Shown: positions 8,232-17,382, counted from the first letter of the stretch. The stretch: DNA of 64,000 bases from Mycolicibacterium neoaurum (GCF_036946495.1 NZ_JAQIIX010000001.1:992001-1056000), one strand, 5' to 3'. Numbers and translations: made by a program. The notes: generated from the sequence alone by a model not told the origin.

Positions 8232-10031
8232 GTGCGTGAGTTCTCCGTTCCGGCTTCGTTCGAGATCGCCGAATACGACAGCGTCGTCAGCTCGGTCTAC
8301 ACCCATGAACGCGACGATCCCGACCACGTCATCCTGCAACGACAGGTCGACGGCGCCTGGACCGACGTCACCTGCGCCCAGGCCGCGAAGCAGATCCGGT
8401 CGGTGGCTCTCGGCCTGATCGCCCATGATGTCGCCCCGGGCGACCGGGTGGCCATCCTGTCGGCCACCCGTTACGAATGGGCGATCATCGACTTCGCGAT
8501 CCTGTCCGTCGGTGCGGTCACCGTCCCGATCTATGAGACCTCCTCCCCCGAGCAGATCAAGCACGTGCTCAAGGATTCGGGTGCGGTGCTGGTGTTCGCC
8601 GAGACGGCGGCGCACGCCGAGCGCGTGGAGCACCAGGCCGACGAGCTTCCCGGGGTACGCGCGGTGCTGCGCATCGACAATCCCGATGCCCCGGCCCTGC
8701 AGGTCCTCGCCGAGGCCGGAAAGGATGTCGACCCCGGTCTGCTCGACGCCCGCGTCGCCGCCGTCAAATCCAGCGATCCCGCCACGCTGATCTACACCTC
8801 GGGCACCACCGGTCTGCCCAAGGGTTGCCAGCTGACGCATTCCAACCTGCTCTACGAGATCCGCGGCGCCAAGGCCGCCTTCCCGACACTGCTGCGCAAG
8901 GGCGAACGCCTGTTGGTGTTCCTGCCACTGGCGCACGTGCTGGCCCGCGCCATCACCATCGCCGCGTTCGCCAACAAGGTGACCCTCGGCTTCACCAGCG
9001 ATATCAAGAATCTGGTGCCGATGTTCGGGGTGTTCAAGCCGACCCTGGTGGTGTCGGTCCCGCGGGTGTTCGAGAAGGTCTACAACACCGCCGAGCAGAA
9101 CGCGCGCAACGACGGCAAGGGCCGCATCTTCGAGATCGCCGCCGATACCGCCATCGAGTACAGCAAGGCCCAGGACAGCAGCGGCGGCCCCGGGTTGGTG
9201 CTGCGGCTCAAGCACGCGGTGTTCGACAAGCTGGTCTACGGCAAGCTGCGCGCCGCGCTCGGCGGCAACTGTCATGCCGCCATCTCCGGCGGGGCACCGC
9301 TGGGCGCCCGGCTCGGACACTTCTACCGTGGCGTCGGATTGACCATCTACGAGGGTTACGGCCTCACCGAGAGCAGCGCCGCCGTCACCGCCAACCAGGT
9401 CGGCGACATGTTGGTCGGTTCGGTCGGAAAGCTGTTGCCCGGCAACAGCATGCGTCTGGCCGACGATGACGAGCTGCTGCTCAAAGGCGGTGTGGTCTTC
9501 AGCGGCTACTGGAACAACGAGCAGGCCACCGCGGACGCGTTCACCGACGGCTGGTTCCACACCGGCGATCTGGGCGCCATCGACGCCAACGGATTCCTGA
9601 CGATCATCGGCCGCAAGAAGGAGATCATCGTCACCGCAGGCGGTAAGAACGTGGCTCCCGCGGTGCTGGAGGACCGGCTGCGGGCGCACCCGCTGATCAG
9701 CCAGGCCATGGCCGTCGGCGACGCCCAGCCGTTCATCGCCGCGTTGATCACCATCGATCCCGAGGCCTTCGAGGGGTGGAAGGACCGCAATGGCAAGGGT
9801 GCGTCGGCCACCGTCGCCGACCTGACCGAGGACCCGGACCTGATCGCCGAGGTGGAGTTGGCGGTCAAGGATGCCAACCAGGTGGTCTCCAAGGCGGAGG
9901 CCATCCGGACCTTCCGCATCCTGCCGGTCGACTTCACCGAGGACACCGGCGAGCTGACGCCCACGCTGAAGGTCAAGCGCAAGGTGGTCGTCGAGAAGTT
10001 CGCCGCACAGATCGCGGCGATCTACAGCTGA
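8232..10031 (+). CDS. fadD15: long-chain fatty-acid-CoA ligase FadD15
   Basis: 599 residues. Activates long-chain fatty acids to acyl-CoA through an acyl-adenylate. Motifs: P-loop LIYTSGTTGLPKGCQLTH, the ANL A5 motif EGYGLTESSAAV, GWFHTGDLGAID and the hinge/A8 region GRKKEIIVTAGGKNVAP, with the catalytic Lys of A10 near the C-terminus (TPTLKVKRK). GTG 8232 gives V-REFSVPASF, aligning with the MREISVPAPF start recalled for M. tuberculosis FadD15; GTG 8220, four codons upstream, has an AGGA 6 nt before it and cannot be excluded. Convergent with pimB. Confidence 0.93.
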   Translation: MREFSVPASFEIAEYDSVVSSVYTHERDDPDHVILQRQVDGAWTDVTCAQAAKQIRSVALGLIAHDVAPGDRVAILSATRYEWAIIDFAILSVGAVTVPIYETSSPEQIKHVLKDSGAVLVFAETAAHAERVEHQADELPGVRAVLRIDNPDAPALQVLAEAGKDVDPGLLDARVAAVKSSDPATLIYTSGTTGLPKGCQLTHSNLLYEIRGAKAAFPTLLRKGERLLVFLPLAHVLARAITIAAFANKVTLGFTSDIKNLVPMFGVFKPTLVVSVPRVFEKVYNTAEQNARNDGKGRIFEIAADTAIEYSKAQDSSGGPGLVLRLKHAVFDKLVYGKLRAALGGNCHAAISGGAPLGARLGHFYRGVGLTIYEGYGLTESSAAVTANQVGDMLVGSVGKLLPGNSMRLADDDELLLKGGVVFSGYWNNEQATADAFTDGWFHTGDLGAIDANGFLTIIGRKKEIIVTAGGKNVAPAVLEDRLRAHPLISQAMAVGDAQPFIAALITIDPEAFEGWKDRNGKGASATVADLTEDPDLIAEVELAVKDANQVVSKAEAIRTFRILPVDFTEDTGELTPTLKVKRKVVVEKFAAQIAAIYS

Positions 10032-10044
10032 GCCAGGCGCGGCG

Positions 10045-11184
10045 TCAGCCGAGGAACCGGGTGAGCCGGGCGCCCTGGGTGTGCCACTGCCAGTTGGCCA
10101 CCACCCAGTCACGCCCGGCCGCACCCATCCGGGCCGCGGTCCTCGGGTCGGCCAGTAGATCCCCGACCGCGGTGGCGATGGCGTCCACATCGGTGCCGTC
10201 GACGACCCAGCCGGTCTCACCGTCGCGGACCGTCTCGGGGGCACCGCCGGACCGCCCGGCCACCACCGGCACCCCGCTGGCGGAGGCCTCGAGGTAGACG
10301 ATGCCGAGCCCCTCGACATCCAGACCGGCGCCGCGGGTGCGGCACGGCATGGCGAAGACATCGGCCATCGCATGATGGGCCGCCAGTTCAGCCGCCGGCA
10401 CCCCGCCGGTGAAGATCACGTCCTCGGTCACGCCGACCCGACGCGCCAACTTCTCCAGGTCCGCGCGATACGGACCGCCGCCGACGATCACCAGCGCCGC
10501 GCCGGGAACCCGACGGCGGATCTGGTCGAATGCGCGGATCAGCATGTCCTGCCCCTTGCGCGGTACCAGCCGCGACAGGCACAGCACCACGGGCCGACCA
10601 CCCAATCCGTACCGGGCCCGCAGTTCGGCGCGCGCGACGCTGTCGGGGGCGAACCGATCGATGTCCACACCCGGGGACAACCGCTCCAGACACGCGCGAG
10701 GACCGAACGCGGCGGCGAATCGGGCGCGGGTGTAGTCGCTGACGTAGGTCACCACGTCGGCGTCCTCCCCGATGCGGCGCAGAGCCGAACGCGCCACCGG
10801 GAGCATCGACCACCCCACCTCGTGGCCATGGGTGCTGGCCACGATGCGACCCGCTCCGGCCCGGCGGGCCAACGGTCCCAGCAGTGCCAGTGGGGCCGCC
10901 GCACCGAACCACACCGTGTCGATGGCGTGTTCGTCGATCAGATCGCGCATCCGGCCGGCCACCGTCGGCTCGGGCAGCATCAGCGTGCTGCGGTGGCGTA
11001 CGACGCGGTATCCGGCATCGGCCGCCCGCCGGTCGTATTCGGCGCAGTCCTTCCACGTCGGCGCATACACCGTGAGGTCATGTGTCCCGGCGTGGAGCAG
11101 TTCGCCGACGAACGCCTCCAGGTAGGACTGGATACCACCGCGGCGCGGCGGAAAGTCGTTGGTCAGCAACAGGACCCGGGTCAT
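10045..11184 (-). CDS. pimB: PimB (PimB') mannosyltransferase, GT4
   Basis: 379 residues. Adds the second mannose to PIM1 (phosphatidylinositol mannoside) from GDP-mannose at the cytoplasmic membrane face; essential in mycobacteria by family knowledge. GT-B fold: N-terminal LLLTNDFPPRRGGIQSYL, donor-domain SRLVPRKGQD (phosphate-binding Arg/Lys), and the EX7E motif in EGLGIVYLEASASG. ATG 11184 (MTRVLLLTNDF) is preferred over the GTG three codons upstream because it matches the M. tuberculosis N-terminus. Downstream of a lipoprotein gene on the same strand with 10 nt between, so probably co-transcribed with it and ripC. Confidence 0.93.
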   Translation of the reverse strand: MTRVLLLTNDFPPRRGGIQSYLEAFVGELLHAGTHDLTVYAPTWKDCAEYDRRAADAGYRVVRHRSTLMLPEPTVAGRMRDLIDEHAIDTVWFGAAAPLALLGPLARRAGAGRIVASTHGHEVGWSMLPVARSALRRIGEDADVVTYVSDYTRARFAAAFGPRACLERLSPGVDIDRFAPDSVARAELRARYGLGGRPVVLCLSRLVPRKGQDMLIRAFDQIRRRVPGAALVIVGGGPYRADLEKLARRVGVTEDVIFTGGVPAAELAAHHAMADVFAMPCRTRGAGLDVEGLGIVYLEASASGVPVVAGRSGGAPETVRDGETGWVVDGTDVDAIATAVGDLLADPRTAARMGAAGRDWVVANWQWHTQGARLTRFLG

Positions 11185-11194
11185 CGGGCCCACG

Positions 11195-12022
11195 TTATCG
11201 GGTCAACCAGGCACGCCACTGCGCCACCACCTCATCCAGATCGGCGCCAAGGGTCTCCCGCACGGCGGTCGCTGCGTCGGGATGCCCGGCCCCGCAGGCC
11301 CGCAGGTAGAGCGCTTTGAGCGCCGGGGCACCGTACCGCTCGGCGACGAACCGGCTGAACCACCAGGCCCGGTCGTAGGCGTCCGAACGCGCAGGCCCGG
11401 CGGTCTGCAGGTCGGCATCCGTGGGCAGCTGCGCCAGTCGCGCGCCACCTGGCGGTGGCGGTTGGGCCGGGCGACCGACGTAGTCCGCGACCCCCTCGGT
11501 CAACCACAGTGGAGCACTGGCGACCGTCTGTGCACGCGCCGCATAGTGGAACAGCTCGTGGCGGACCACGATGCGCAGCGCAGTGGCGCCCATATCGGCG
11601 GCGCCGGGAGCGAACACCATGCCCTCGGCGGTGGTGGCGGCGGCGACATCTCCGCTGCCGTGGGCGAGCACCCGGAACTGCTCATCCGATTCGGTCACCA
11701 CGACGACGATCTCGCGGGGCCAGTCCGGTCCCCAGAATGCGGTGACGGCATCCACCGCGCCGGGCAACTCCACCGCGATCCGATCGATCAGCGGCTGACT
11801 GCGCGGACCACCGACTCCGCGTAGCGCGCCGGTGCGGCCGTCAGGCAACGCAATCGACGTCGTACCGGCTGTCGCCGCCGACGTAGCAATGGTCGAGACG
11901 GTGGCGTCAGAACCGACCGGTGCCGGTGGCGACGCAGTCTGGCAACCGGCGAGCAGCACCGCGCCGGCAACGGCAACGATGGCAAGGCGAGTAGCGGGGG
12001 CGCCGCGACGAACGAGCTTCAG
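11195..12022 (-). CDS. predicted lipoprotein with HExxH metallopeptidase signature (Rv2189c position), probable CTG start
   Basis: 275 residues if read from CTG 12022: MKLVRRGAPATRLAIVAVAG then AVLLAGC, a well-formed lipoprotein signal (basic n-region, hydrophobic core, lipobox LAGC with Cys27). No ATG or GTG fits; an upstream in-frame TTG (12073) or ATG (12103) would run inside ripC and put ~20 polar residues before the signal. The mature part has His155-Glu156-x-x-His159 (VVRHELFHYAAR) and a third-ligand Glu176 in PLWLTEGVADYV, the gluzincin/peptidase-MA pattern. It lies between ripC (5 nt before) and pimB. Predicted membrane-anchored periplasmic zinc peptidase; substrate unknown. The zinc motif is seen; activity is inferred. 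Confidence 0.78.
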   Translation of the reverse strand: MKLVRRGAPATRLAIVAVAGAVLLAGCQTASPPAPVGSDATVSTIATSAATAGTTSIALPDGRTGALRGVGGPRSQPLIDRIAVELPGAVDAVTAFWGPDWPREIVVVVTESDEQFRVLAHGSGDVAAATTAEGMVFAPGAADMGATALRIVVRHELFHYAARAQTVASAPLWLTEGVADYVGRPAQPPPPGGARLAQLPTDADLQTAGPARSDAYDRAWWFSRFVAERYGAPALKALYLRACGAGHPDAATAVRETLGADLDEVVAQWRAWLTR

Positions 12023-12026
12023 CTGA

Positions 12027-13160
12027 TCAGTACCGGCGCACGTTGTAGATGGGGGCGTTGTTGACCGGGGCAACCACGACGGGCTGGCCGAAGGTGGAGG
12101 CATGCACCATCATGCCGTTGCCGATGTAGATCCCGACATGCGAGGCGTCGGAGTAGTAGGAGACGACGTCACCGGGCTGCATCTGATCGGTGGACACCGG
12201 TTGACCACCGGCGGCCAGGGCGTAGCTGGAGTGCGGCAGCGATATACCCGCCTGACCGAAGGCCCACTTGACCAGACCGGAGCAGTCGAAGGCTCCGGGG
12301 CCCTCGGCACCCCACGAATACGGCGAACCGATCCGCGTCAAGGCGGCCTGCACGGCGACCGAGCCACCGCCGGAACCCGGCGCGGCGGCCGGCGGGGCGA
12401 TATCACCTGGCGGGATACCCGCGGGCGGTGCTGCCAGCACACCGGGATCGTCTGCGGGCAACGGTGCCGGGGCGGGAGGCACGACACCCTCGGGGACCGG
12501 TGGGATCGCGGCCAGGGTCTCGCGCTGGGCGGGGGTGAGCCGCTCGTACTGCGACTTGACGATGGCGATCTCGACCTGCAGCTTGCTTTGCTTGGATTGC
12601 AGATCGGCGCGCACCGCGGCAGCCTGCTCGGCGGCGGTCTTGGCATCGGCTGCCGAGCGCGCCGAGGCGGATTCGGCCTGTGCGGCCAGCGCGCTGGTCT
12701 GCTTGAAGTTCTGCATCTGGGCCGACATCTCGGTGGCCATCACTCGCTGCACGGCGAGCTGGTCGATGAGCACCTGCGGCGAGCTCGCCGTCAGCATGGC
12801 GTCCAGCCCATCGGTGCGGCCACCCATGTACTGCGCGGCAGCAATGTTGTTGACCGAGGTCTGGAACTTTGCCAGGTCGGCCTTCGCGGCATCGGCGGCG
12901 GCGAGGTCGGCGTTGTGCTTTTCTTCGGCGGCGGCCTGCGCCGCCAGCTTCTCGTCGAGATCGAGCTGCGCGGCATGCATGTTCTCGGTGGCGATCTCGG
13001 CCTGATGAGACAACTCGTTCAGCTTTGCCAGCGCGTCCTCGGCGGGGTCGGCATGCACGCCGGTCGCCAGCGATCCACCGAGGATGGTCAGGCCCGTCAA
13101 CGCACCGATGAGGGCTCGCTTTACGCCACGCTTACGCCGGTCCGAGAAATCAGGCCTCAA
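12027..13160 (-). CDS. ripC: NlpC/P60 peptidoglycan endopeptidase RipC
   Basis: 377 residues. Secreted D,L-endopeptidase cutting peptidoglycan stem peptides. A Sec signal peptide (RALIGALTGLTILGGSLATG, cleavage after VHA-37) is followed by a long Ala-rich coiled coil (~40-215), a Pro-rich linker (220-262) and the NlpC/P60 domain with Cys293 (FDCSGLVKWAF), His341 (ASHVGIYIG) and His353. The coiled coil is the region by which RipC is regulated through FtsEX in M. tuberculosis. TTG 13160 is accepted as start because an AAGGA stands 9 nt before it and no better start keeps the signal peptide. The final PIYNVRRY matches M. tuberculosis RipC. Confidence 0.93.
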   Translation of the reverse strand: MRPDFSDRRKRGVKRALIGALTGLTILGGSLATGVHADPAEDALAKLNELSHQAEIATENMHAAQLDLDEKLAAQAAAEEKHNADLAAADAAKADLAKFQTSVNNIAAAQYMGGRTDGLDAMLTASSPQVLIDQLAVQRVMATEMSAQMQNFKQTSALAAQAESASARSAADAKTAAEQAAAVRADLQSKQSKLQVEIAIVKSQYERLTPAQRETLAAIPPVPEGVVPPAPAPLPADDPGVLAAPPAGIPPGDIAPPAAAPGSGGGSVAVQAALTRIGSPYSWGAEGPGAFDCSGLVKWAFGQAGISLPHSSYALAAGGQPVSTDQMQPGDVVSYYSDASHVGIYIGNGMMVHASTFGQPVVVAPVNNAPIYNVRRY

Positions 13161-13314
13161 GGTATTGCGTCCTTACAACTGCGAGTCAGCCGCGACGAAC
13201 TACTGTTAGGTCTCGAACAGGTTACGAAACGGCATCGGGCTTGTCCAACGGAGGGCGTGAATTCAACAGGCTCACGGGATTAACTTTTTGCTTCCCGTGG
13301 TTCATCACGTGTCA

Positions 13315-13590
13315 TCACGCCACACCAGTTCTACCATCCGGGGCACCGGGGCGACGGATCGGAACCAGCCGCAGCCGCGGTGCCAAACCGACATCGGCCA
13401 ACACCTCCAGCGCCTGACGTTCGTCATCCAGCAAAGTTTCCGGAACTCCGAGCAACACGCTGACCACGCAGTCCCGGCACCCCGGCCCGCGCACGGCGCA
13501 GTCATCGCAGTCGATGGTCACCGAGCCGTCCGCAGGCATCTGTGCAGCACCGGTGAATTCCTCGAAATCCTCACCCATCGGGTGTGTCAT
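13315..13590 (-). CDS. small conserved Cys-rich protein
   Basis: 91 residues, ATG 13590 with an AAGGA about 9 nt upstream (ATG 13578 is an alternative). Five cysteines are packed in one segment: Cys-x2-Cys, then Cys-x2-Cys (DCDDCAVRGPGCRDCVV), which looks like a zinc knuckle or Fe-S site, followed by a hydrophobic stretch and an acidic-to-basic tail. I recall similar small DC..C..DCVV proteins in many actinobacteria but no assigned function. It is upstream of ripC on the same strand (154 nt gap) and divergent from the exonuclease gene. Confidence 0.72.
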   Translation of the reverse strand: MTHPMGEDFEEFTGAAQMPADGSVTIDCDDCAVRGPGCRDCVVSVLLGVPETLLDDERQALEVLADVGLAPRLRLVPIRRPGAPDGRTGVA

Positions 13591-13692
13591 GGCGGTCCGT
13601 CCTTATCTGCGCCGGGCCGTCCGGCGATTCCCCCGCACCGTAACGACGGGTACCGACACGCCCCGCCGACCGAGCGTTCACACCGGGCTCGG

Positions 13693-15534
13693 ATGTCACC
13701 GCCCACGGTTACCGTCACCGTTGTGCCGCAGCTGAGCTTCGCCGACCTCGACGGTTCGGCCGACGGTTGGGCCGACCCGCTCGCCGATCCGGAAGCCGGT
13801 ATCGCACTGGCCGACACGACCTTCGTGGTGGTCGACCTGGAGACCACCGGCGGCAGCCGCGACAACGACGCCATCACCGAGATCGGTGCGGTCAAGATTC
13901 GCGGCGGTGCCGTGCTCGGGGAGCTGGCCACGCTCGTCGACCCCGGCCGTGCCATCCCGCCGCAGATCGTCGAGCTGACCGGAATCACCACCGCGATGGT
14001 GCGCGACGCCCCGACGATCCACACGGTGCTCCCGGCCTTCCTGGAATTCTCCCGCGGCGCGGTCCTGGTCGCCCACAACGCCGGTTTCGATATCGGTTTC
14101 CTGCGGGCCGCCGCGCAACGCCAGGGACTGACCTGGCCGCGGCCGCAGGTGCTGTGCACGGTGAAACTCGCCCGCCGCGTGCTGACCCGCGACGAGGCGC
14201 CCAGCGTGAAGCTCTCCGCGCTGGCGCGGCTGTTCGGCGCCTCGACCACCCCGACCCACCGGGCCCTCGACGATGCCAGGGCCACGGTCGACGTGCTGCA
14301 CGGCCTGATCGAGCGCGTCGGCAACCAGGGTGTGCACACCTACGCCGAACTGCGCGGTTACCTACCCGACAAGAGTGCACCGCAACGCCGCAAACGCCAT
14401 CTGGCCCAAGGGATTCCGAGCACCCCGGGGGTCTATCTGTTCCGCGGGCCCGCCGATGAGGTGCTCTACGTGGGCACCGCGGTCAACCTCCGCCGTCGCG
14501 TCGGTCAGTACTTCACCGGTGCCGATCCGCGCACCCGGATGAAGGAGATGGTGGCGCTGGCCACCCGCGTCGACCATGTGGAGTGCGCGCACCAGCTGGA
14601 GGCGGGCGTGCGCGAACTGCGGCTGCTGGCAGCCCATGCCCCGCCCTACAACCGGCGGTCGAAATTCCCGCGCAAATGGTGGTGGATCACCCTGACCGAC
14701 GAGGCCTTCCCCCGGTTGTCGGTGGTCCGCCGCCCGCGCGGTCCCCGCGCCCTGGGTCCGTTCACCGCCCGGGCCGATGCCGTCGACACCGCCGAGGTGC
14801 TGGCCCGCGGGGCCGGTCTGCGCACCTGCACGGCCCGCCTGTCCCGCAGCGCGCCGCACACCTGCGCCGAACGCGAGCTCGCCCCCTGCCCCGCCGCGCC
14901 CGGCGTGGACATGGCCGGCTACGCAGACGCCGCGCGCCGGGCGGCCGATCTGATAGACGGCGCCGACCACAGCGTCATCGCCCATGTCATCGATCTGATC
15001 GAGGAGCTGGCCGGCCAACACCGCTATGAAACCGCGGCCCGGTTGCGCGATCACACCGCGACCGCGGTCGAGAAGATCGCTCGCGGACAACAATTGCGCG
15101 CGCTTGCCGACGTCGATCAGATCGTGGCGGCACAACCGGACGGCCAGGGCGGCTGGCATCTCGCGGTGATCCGGCACGGCCAGCTCGCCTCGGCCGGGTG
15201 CGCCCCCCGCGGTATTCCGCCGATGCCGGTGGTCGAGGCCATCACCGCTGCCGCCCAGACGATCCTGCGCGAGGACGCTCCGCTGGGCGGGGCGTTGGTC
15301 GAAGAGACGGGGCTGATCGCCCGCTGGCTGACCACCCCGGGTGTGCGCATCGTGACCGCCGAACCCGGCTACGCCTCACCGATCGGATCCGCCTCACACT
15401 GGGCCGGATGGGCAGCCCGGGCGCGCACCGCGCAGCTGGCGGCGAGCAGACCCGACACCGATCTGCTCGACGATCGCTACGGCGTGCATCCGCCGCGCCG
15501 TGCGGACCGGGCTAGCCTGCGGCCTTCTGGGTGA
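13693..15534 (+). CDS. DnaQ-like 3'-5' exonuclease fused to GIY-YIG (UvrC N-terminal-like) nuclease
   Basis: 613 residues; counterpart of Rv2191. Residues ~43-205 form a DnaQ/epsilon exonuclease with all three motifs: ExoI VVDLETTG (Asp48, Glu50), ExoII HNAGFDIGFL and ExoIII HRALDDARAT. Residues ~243-330 carry a GIY-YIG nuclease as in UvrC (GVYLFRGPADEVLYVGTAVN, then RRRVGQYF). The rest resembles the Cys-containing middle of UvrC-like (Cho) proteins. Probable role in DNA repair or processing of nicked or mismatched DNA. ATG 13693 chosen; GTG 13723 is possible. The longer frame to 13288 overlaps the divergent small gene. The 3' end overlaps trpD by 23 nt, tail to tail. Confidence 0.88.
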   Translation: MSPPTVTVTVVPQLSFADLDGSADGWADPLADPEAGIALADTTFVVVDLETTGGSRDNDAITEIGAVKIRGGAVLGELATLVDPGRAIPPQIVELTGITTAMVRDAPTIHTVLPAFLEFSRGAVLVAHNAGFDIGFLRAAAQRQGLTWPRPQVLCTVKLARRVLTRDEAPSVKLSALARLFGASTTPTHRALDDARATVDVLHGLIERVGNQGVHTYAELRGYLPDKSAPQRRKRHLAQGIPSTPGVYLFRGPADEVLYVGTAVNLRRRVGQYFTGADPRTRMKEMVALATRVDHVECAHQLEAGVRELRLLAAHAPPYNRRSKFPRKWWWITLTDEAFPRLSVVRRPRGPRALGPFTARADAVDTAEVLARGAGLRTCTARLSRSAPHTCAERELAPCPAAPGVDMAGYADAARRAADLIDGADHSVIAHVIDLIEELAGQHRYETAARLRDHTATAVEKIARGQQLRALADVDQIVAAQPDGQGGWHLAVIRHGQLASAGCAPRGIPPMPVVEAITAAAQTILREDAPLGGALVEETGLIARWLTTPGVRIVTAEPGYASPIGSASHWAGWAARARTAQLAASRPDTDLLDDRYGVHPPRRADRASLRPSG

Positions 15535-16597
15535 ACCGCACCCAGTTGGCCAGCAGCCGCTCGGCCGCCCCGGAGTCGATGGACTCGGCGGCCCGGGCCA
15601 GCGCGGACTCCCACGACGGTGTCCACTGCGCATCGCTGGTCAGTCCGGCATGGGCGACCATCGCACCGGCAGCGTTGAGGATCACCGCATCGCGCACCGG
15701 ACCCTGAGCACCGCCGAGCACCGCACGCACCGACGCGGCGTTGGCCTCGGCATCACCGCCGACGAGCTCGCTGAGATCAGCCCGCTGGAAACCGAATGCA
15801 GCGGGGTCCAGCGTCAGCCGGTCGACCGTGCCCGCCTGTACCCGCCAGATGGTGCTGGTGGTCGTCGTGGTCAGCTCGTCGAGACCGTCGTCGCCGTGCA
15901 CCACCAGTGCGCTGGCGCCACGGGCGGCGAAGACGCCGGCCATCACCTCGGCCAGATCACCCCATGCGCAGCCGAACAGTCCGGCGCGCGGCGCGGCCGG
16001 GTTGGTCAACGGACCGAGCAGATTGAAGACCGTCGGTACGCCGATCTCACGTCGGACCACCGAGGCGTGCCGATAGGACGGATGGAACTGCGGCGCGAAG
16101 GCGAAGGCGATACCGACCTCGGCGACGCTGCGGGCCACCTCGTCGGGTCCCAGATCGATGCGCACGCCCAGCGCCTCGAGGGTGTCGGCACCACCGGACA
16201 GCGACGAGGCCGCGCGGTTGCCGTGTTTGACCACCGGGATGCCGGAGGCCGCGGTGACGATGGACGCCATCGTCGACAGATTCACCGTGTTGGCGCCGTC
16301 GCCGCCGGTGCCGACGATGTCCACGGCGTCGGCCGCCCGGTCGCCGATCAGCCCGGCCGGGATGCGCCGGGCGTGCTTGAGCATGGTGTCGGCCAGCTCG
16401 GTCACCTCCGCCGACGTCGGCCGCTTCATCCGCATCGCGACCGCGAAGCCGGAGATCTGTGCCGGGGTGGCCGAGCCCGTCATGATCTGATCCATGGCCC
16501 ACGCCGACTGGCCGCGCAGCAGATCCTGATGAGTGGTGAGCCGACCCAGGATCAGCGGCCAGGTCGGGTTGTCGGAGACGTTCTCAGCGGATGACAC
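15512..16597 (-). CDS. trpD: anthranilate phosphoribosyltransferase
   Basis: 361 residues. Second step of tryptophan synthesis: anthranilate + PRPP to phosphoribosyl-anthranilate. The PRPP-binding loop GTGGDGANTVNLST, the KHGNRAASSLSGGAD segment and the DDGLDE metal-binding loop (VVHGDDGLDELTTT) are all intact. GTG start at 16597. It stands alone, divergent from ctaE and overlapping the 3' end of the exonuclease gene, as in M. tuberculosis, where trpD is separated from the main trp cluster. Confidence 0.96.
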   Translation of the reverse strand: MSSAENVSDNPTWPLILGRLTTHQDLLRGQSAWAMDQIMTGSATPAQISGFAVAMRMKRPTSAEVTELADTMLKHARRIPAGLIGDRAADAVDIVGTGGDGANTVNLSTMASIVTAASGIPVVKHGNRAASSLSGGADTLEALGVRIDLGPDEVARSVAEVGIAFAFAPQFHPSYRHASVVRREIGVPTVFNLLGPLTNPAAPRAGLFGCAWGDLAEVMAGVFAARGASALVVHGDDGLDELTTTTTSTIWRVQAGTVDRLTLDPAAFGFQRADLSELVGGDAEANAASVRAVLGGAQGPVRDAVILNAAGAMVAHAGLTSDAQWTPSWESALARAAESIDSGAAERLLANWVRFTQKAAG

Positions 16598-16723
16598 GCC
16601 GTGATGTTATCGCCCGTGCATGCACCGTTATCCGGCCGTCACCAGTGGTGCACCGCCTCGGGTTTGAGGCCAATTGTGAACCCGGCTGGTGTTCGTCAAC
16701 TACAAAGCGTCATACTTGCACCT

Positions 16724-17335
16724 GTGACGAGCGCTGTTGGGACCTCGGGGACCGCGATTACCTCCCGCGTACATTCGCTGAACAGGCCGAATATGGTCAG
16801 TGTCGGCACCATCGTGTGGCTTTCCAGTGAGCTGATGTTCTTTGCTGGGCTGTTCGCGATGTATTTCACCGCGCGGGCTCAGGCACAGGGTGCATGGCCG
16901 CCCGAGCCGACCGAGCTGAATCTGTGGTTGGCCGTACCGGTCACCGCAGTGCTGGTCGCCTCCTCCTTCACCTGCCAGATGGGTGTGTTCGCCGCCGAGC
17001 GCGGTGACGTCTTCGGCCTGCGCCGCTGGTACGTCATCACCTTCCTGATGGGCCTGTTCTTCGTGCTCGGCCAGGGCTACGAGTACATCCACCTGGTGGA
17101 GCACGGCACCACGATCCCGGGCAGTGCCTACGGGTCGGTGTTCTACCTAGCCACCGGCTTCCACGGCCTGCACGTCATCGGCGGTCTGGTCGCCTTCGTC
17201 TTCCTGCTGATCCGTACCCGGATGAGCAAGTTCACACCCGCACAGGCCACCGCCGCGATCGTCGTGTCGTACTACTGGCACTTCGTCGACATCGTGTGGA
17301 TCGCGCTGTTCGCAGTCATCTACTTCGTACGGTGA
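16724..17335 (+). CDS. ctaE: cytochrome c oxidase subunit III
   Basis: 203 residues, exactly the length recalled for M. tuberculosis CtaE. Subunit of the aa3 oxidase in the bcc-aa3 supercomplex, cytoplasmic membrane. Five hydrophobic helices are visible (ELMFFAGLFAMYF, ELNLWLAVPVTAVLVASSF, WYVITFLMGLFFVLGQGYEY, ATGFHGLHVIGGLVAFVFLL, YWHFVDIVWIALFAVIYFVR). GTG 16724 (TSAVGTSGTAIT) is chosen over the longer frame to 16601 by match to the family N-terminus. First gene of ctaE-qcrC-qcrA-qcrB. Confidence 0.96.
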   Translation: MTSAVGTSGTAITSRVHSLNRPNMVSVGTIVWLSSELMFFAGLFAMYFTARAQAQGAWPPEPTELNLWLAVPVTAVLVASSFTCQMGVFAAERGDVFGLRRWYVITFLMGLFFVLGQGYEYIHLVEHGTTIPGSAYGSVFYLATGFHGLHVIGGLVAFVFLLIRTRMSKFTPAQATAAIVVSYYWHFVDIVWIALFAVIYFVR

Positions 17336-17382
17336 CCGGCTCGCCGATGCGTCCGTTGACCTCAAAGATGAGAAGGGGATCG

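Noticed and set aside
8106..10373. 755-codon minus-strand open frame over fadD15
   Set aside because: Lies opposite fadD15, whose motifs are complete; the translation is a Gly/Asp/Arg-rich shadow with no domain.
13161..13314. Riboswitch (c-di-AMP ydaO type) before ripC
   Set aside because: Considered because such elements precede NlpC/P60 and Rpf genes in actinobacteria, but the conserved core words are absent.
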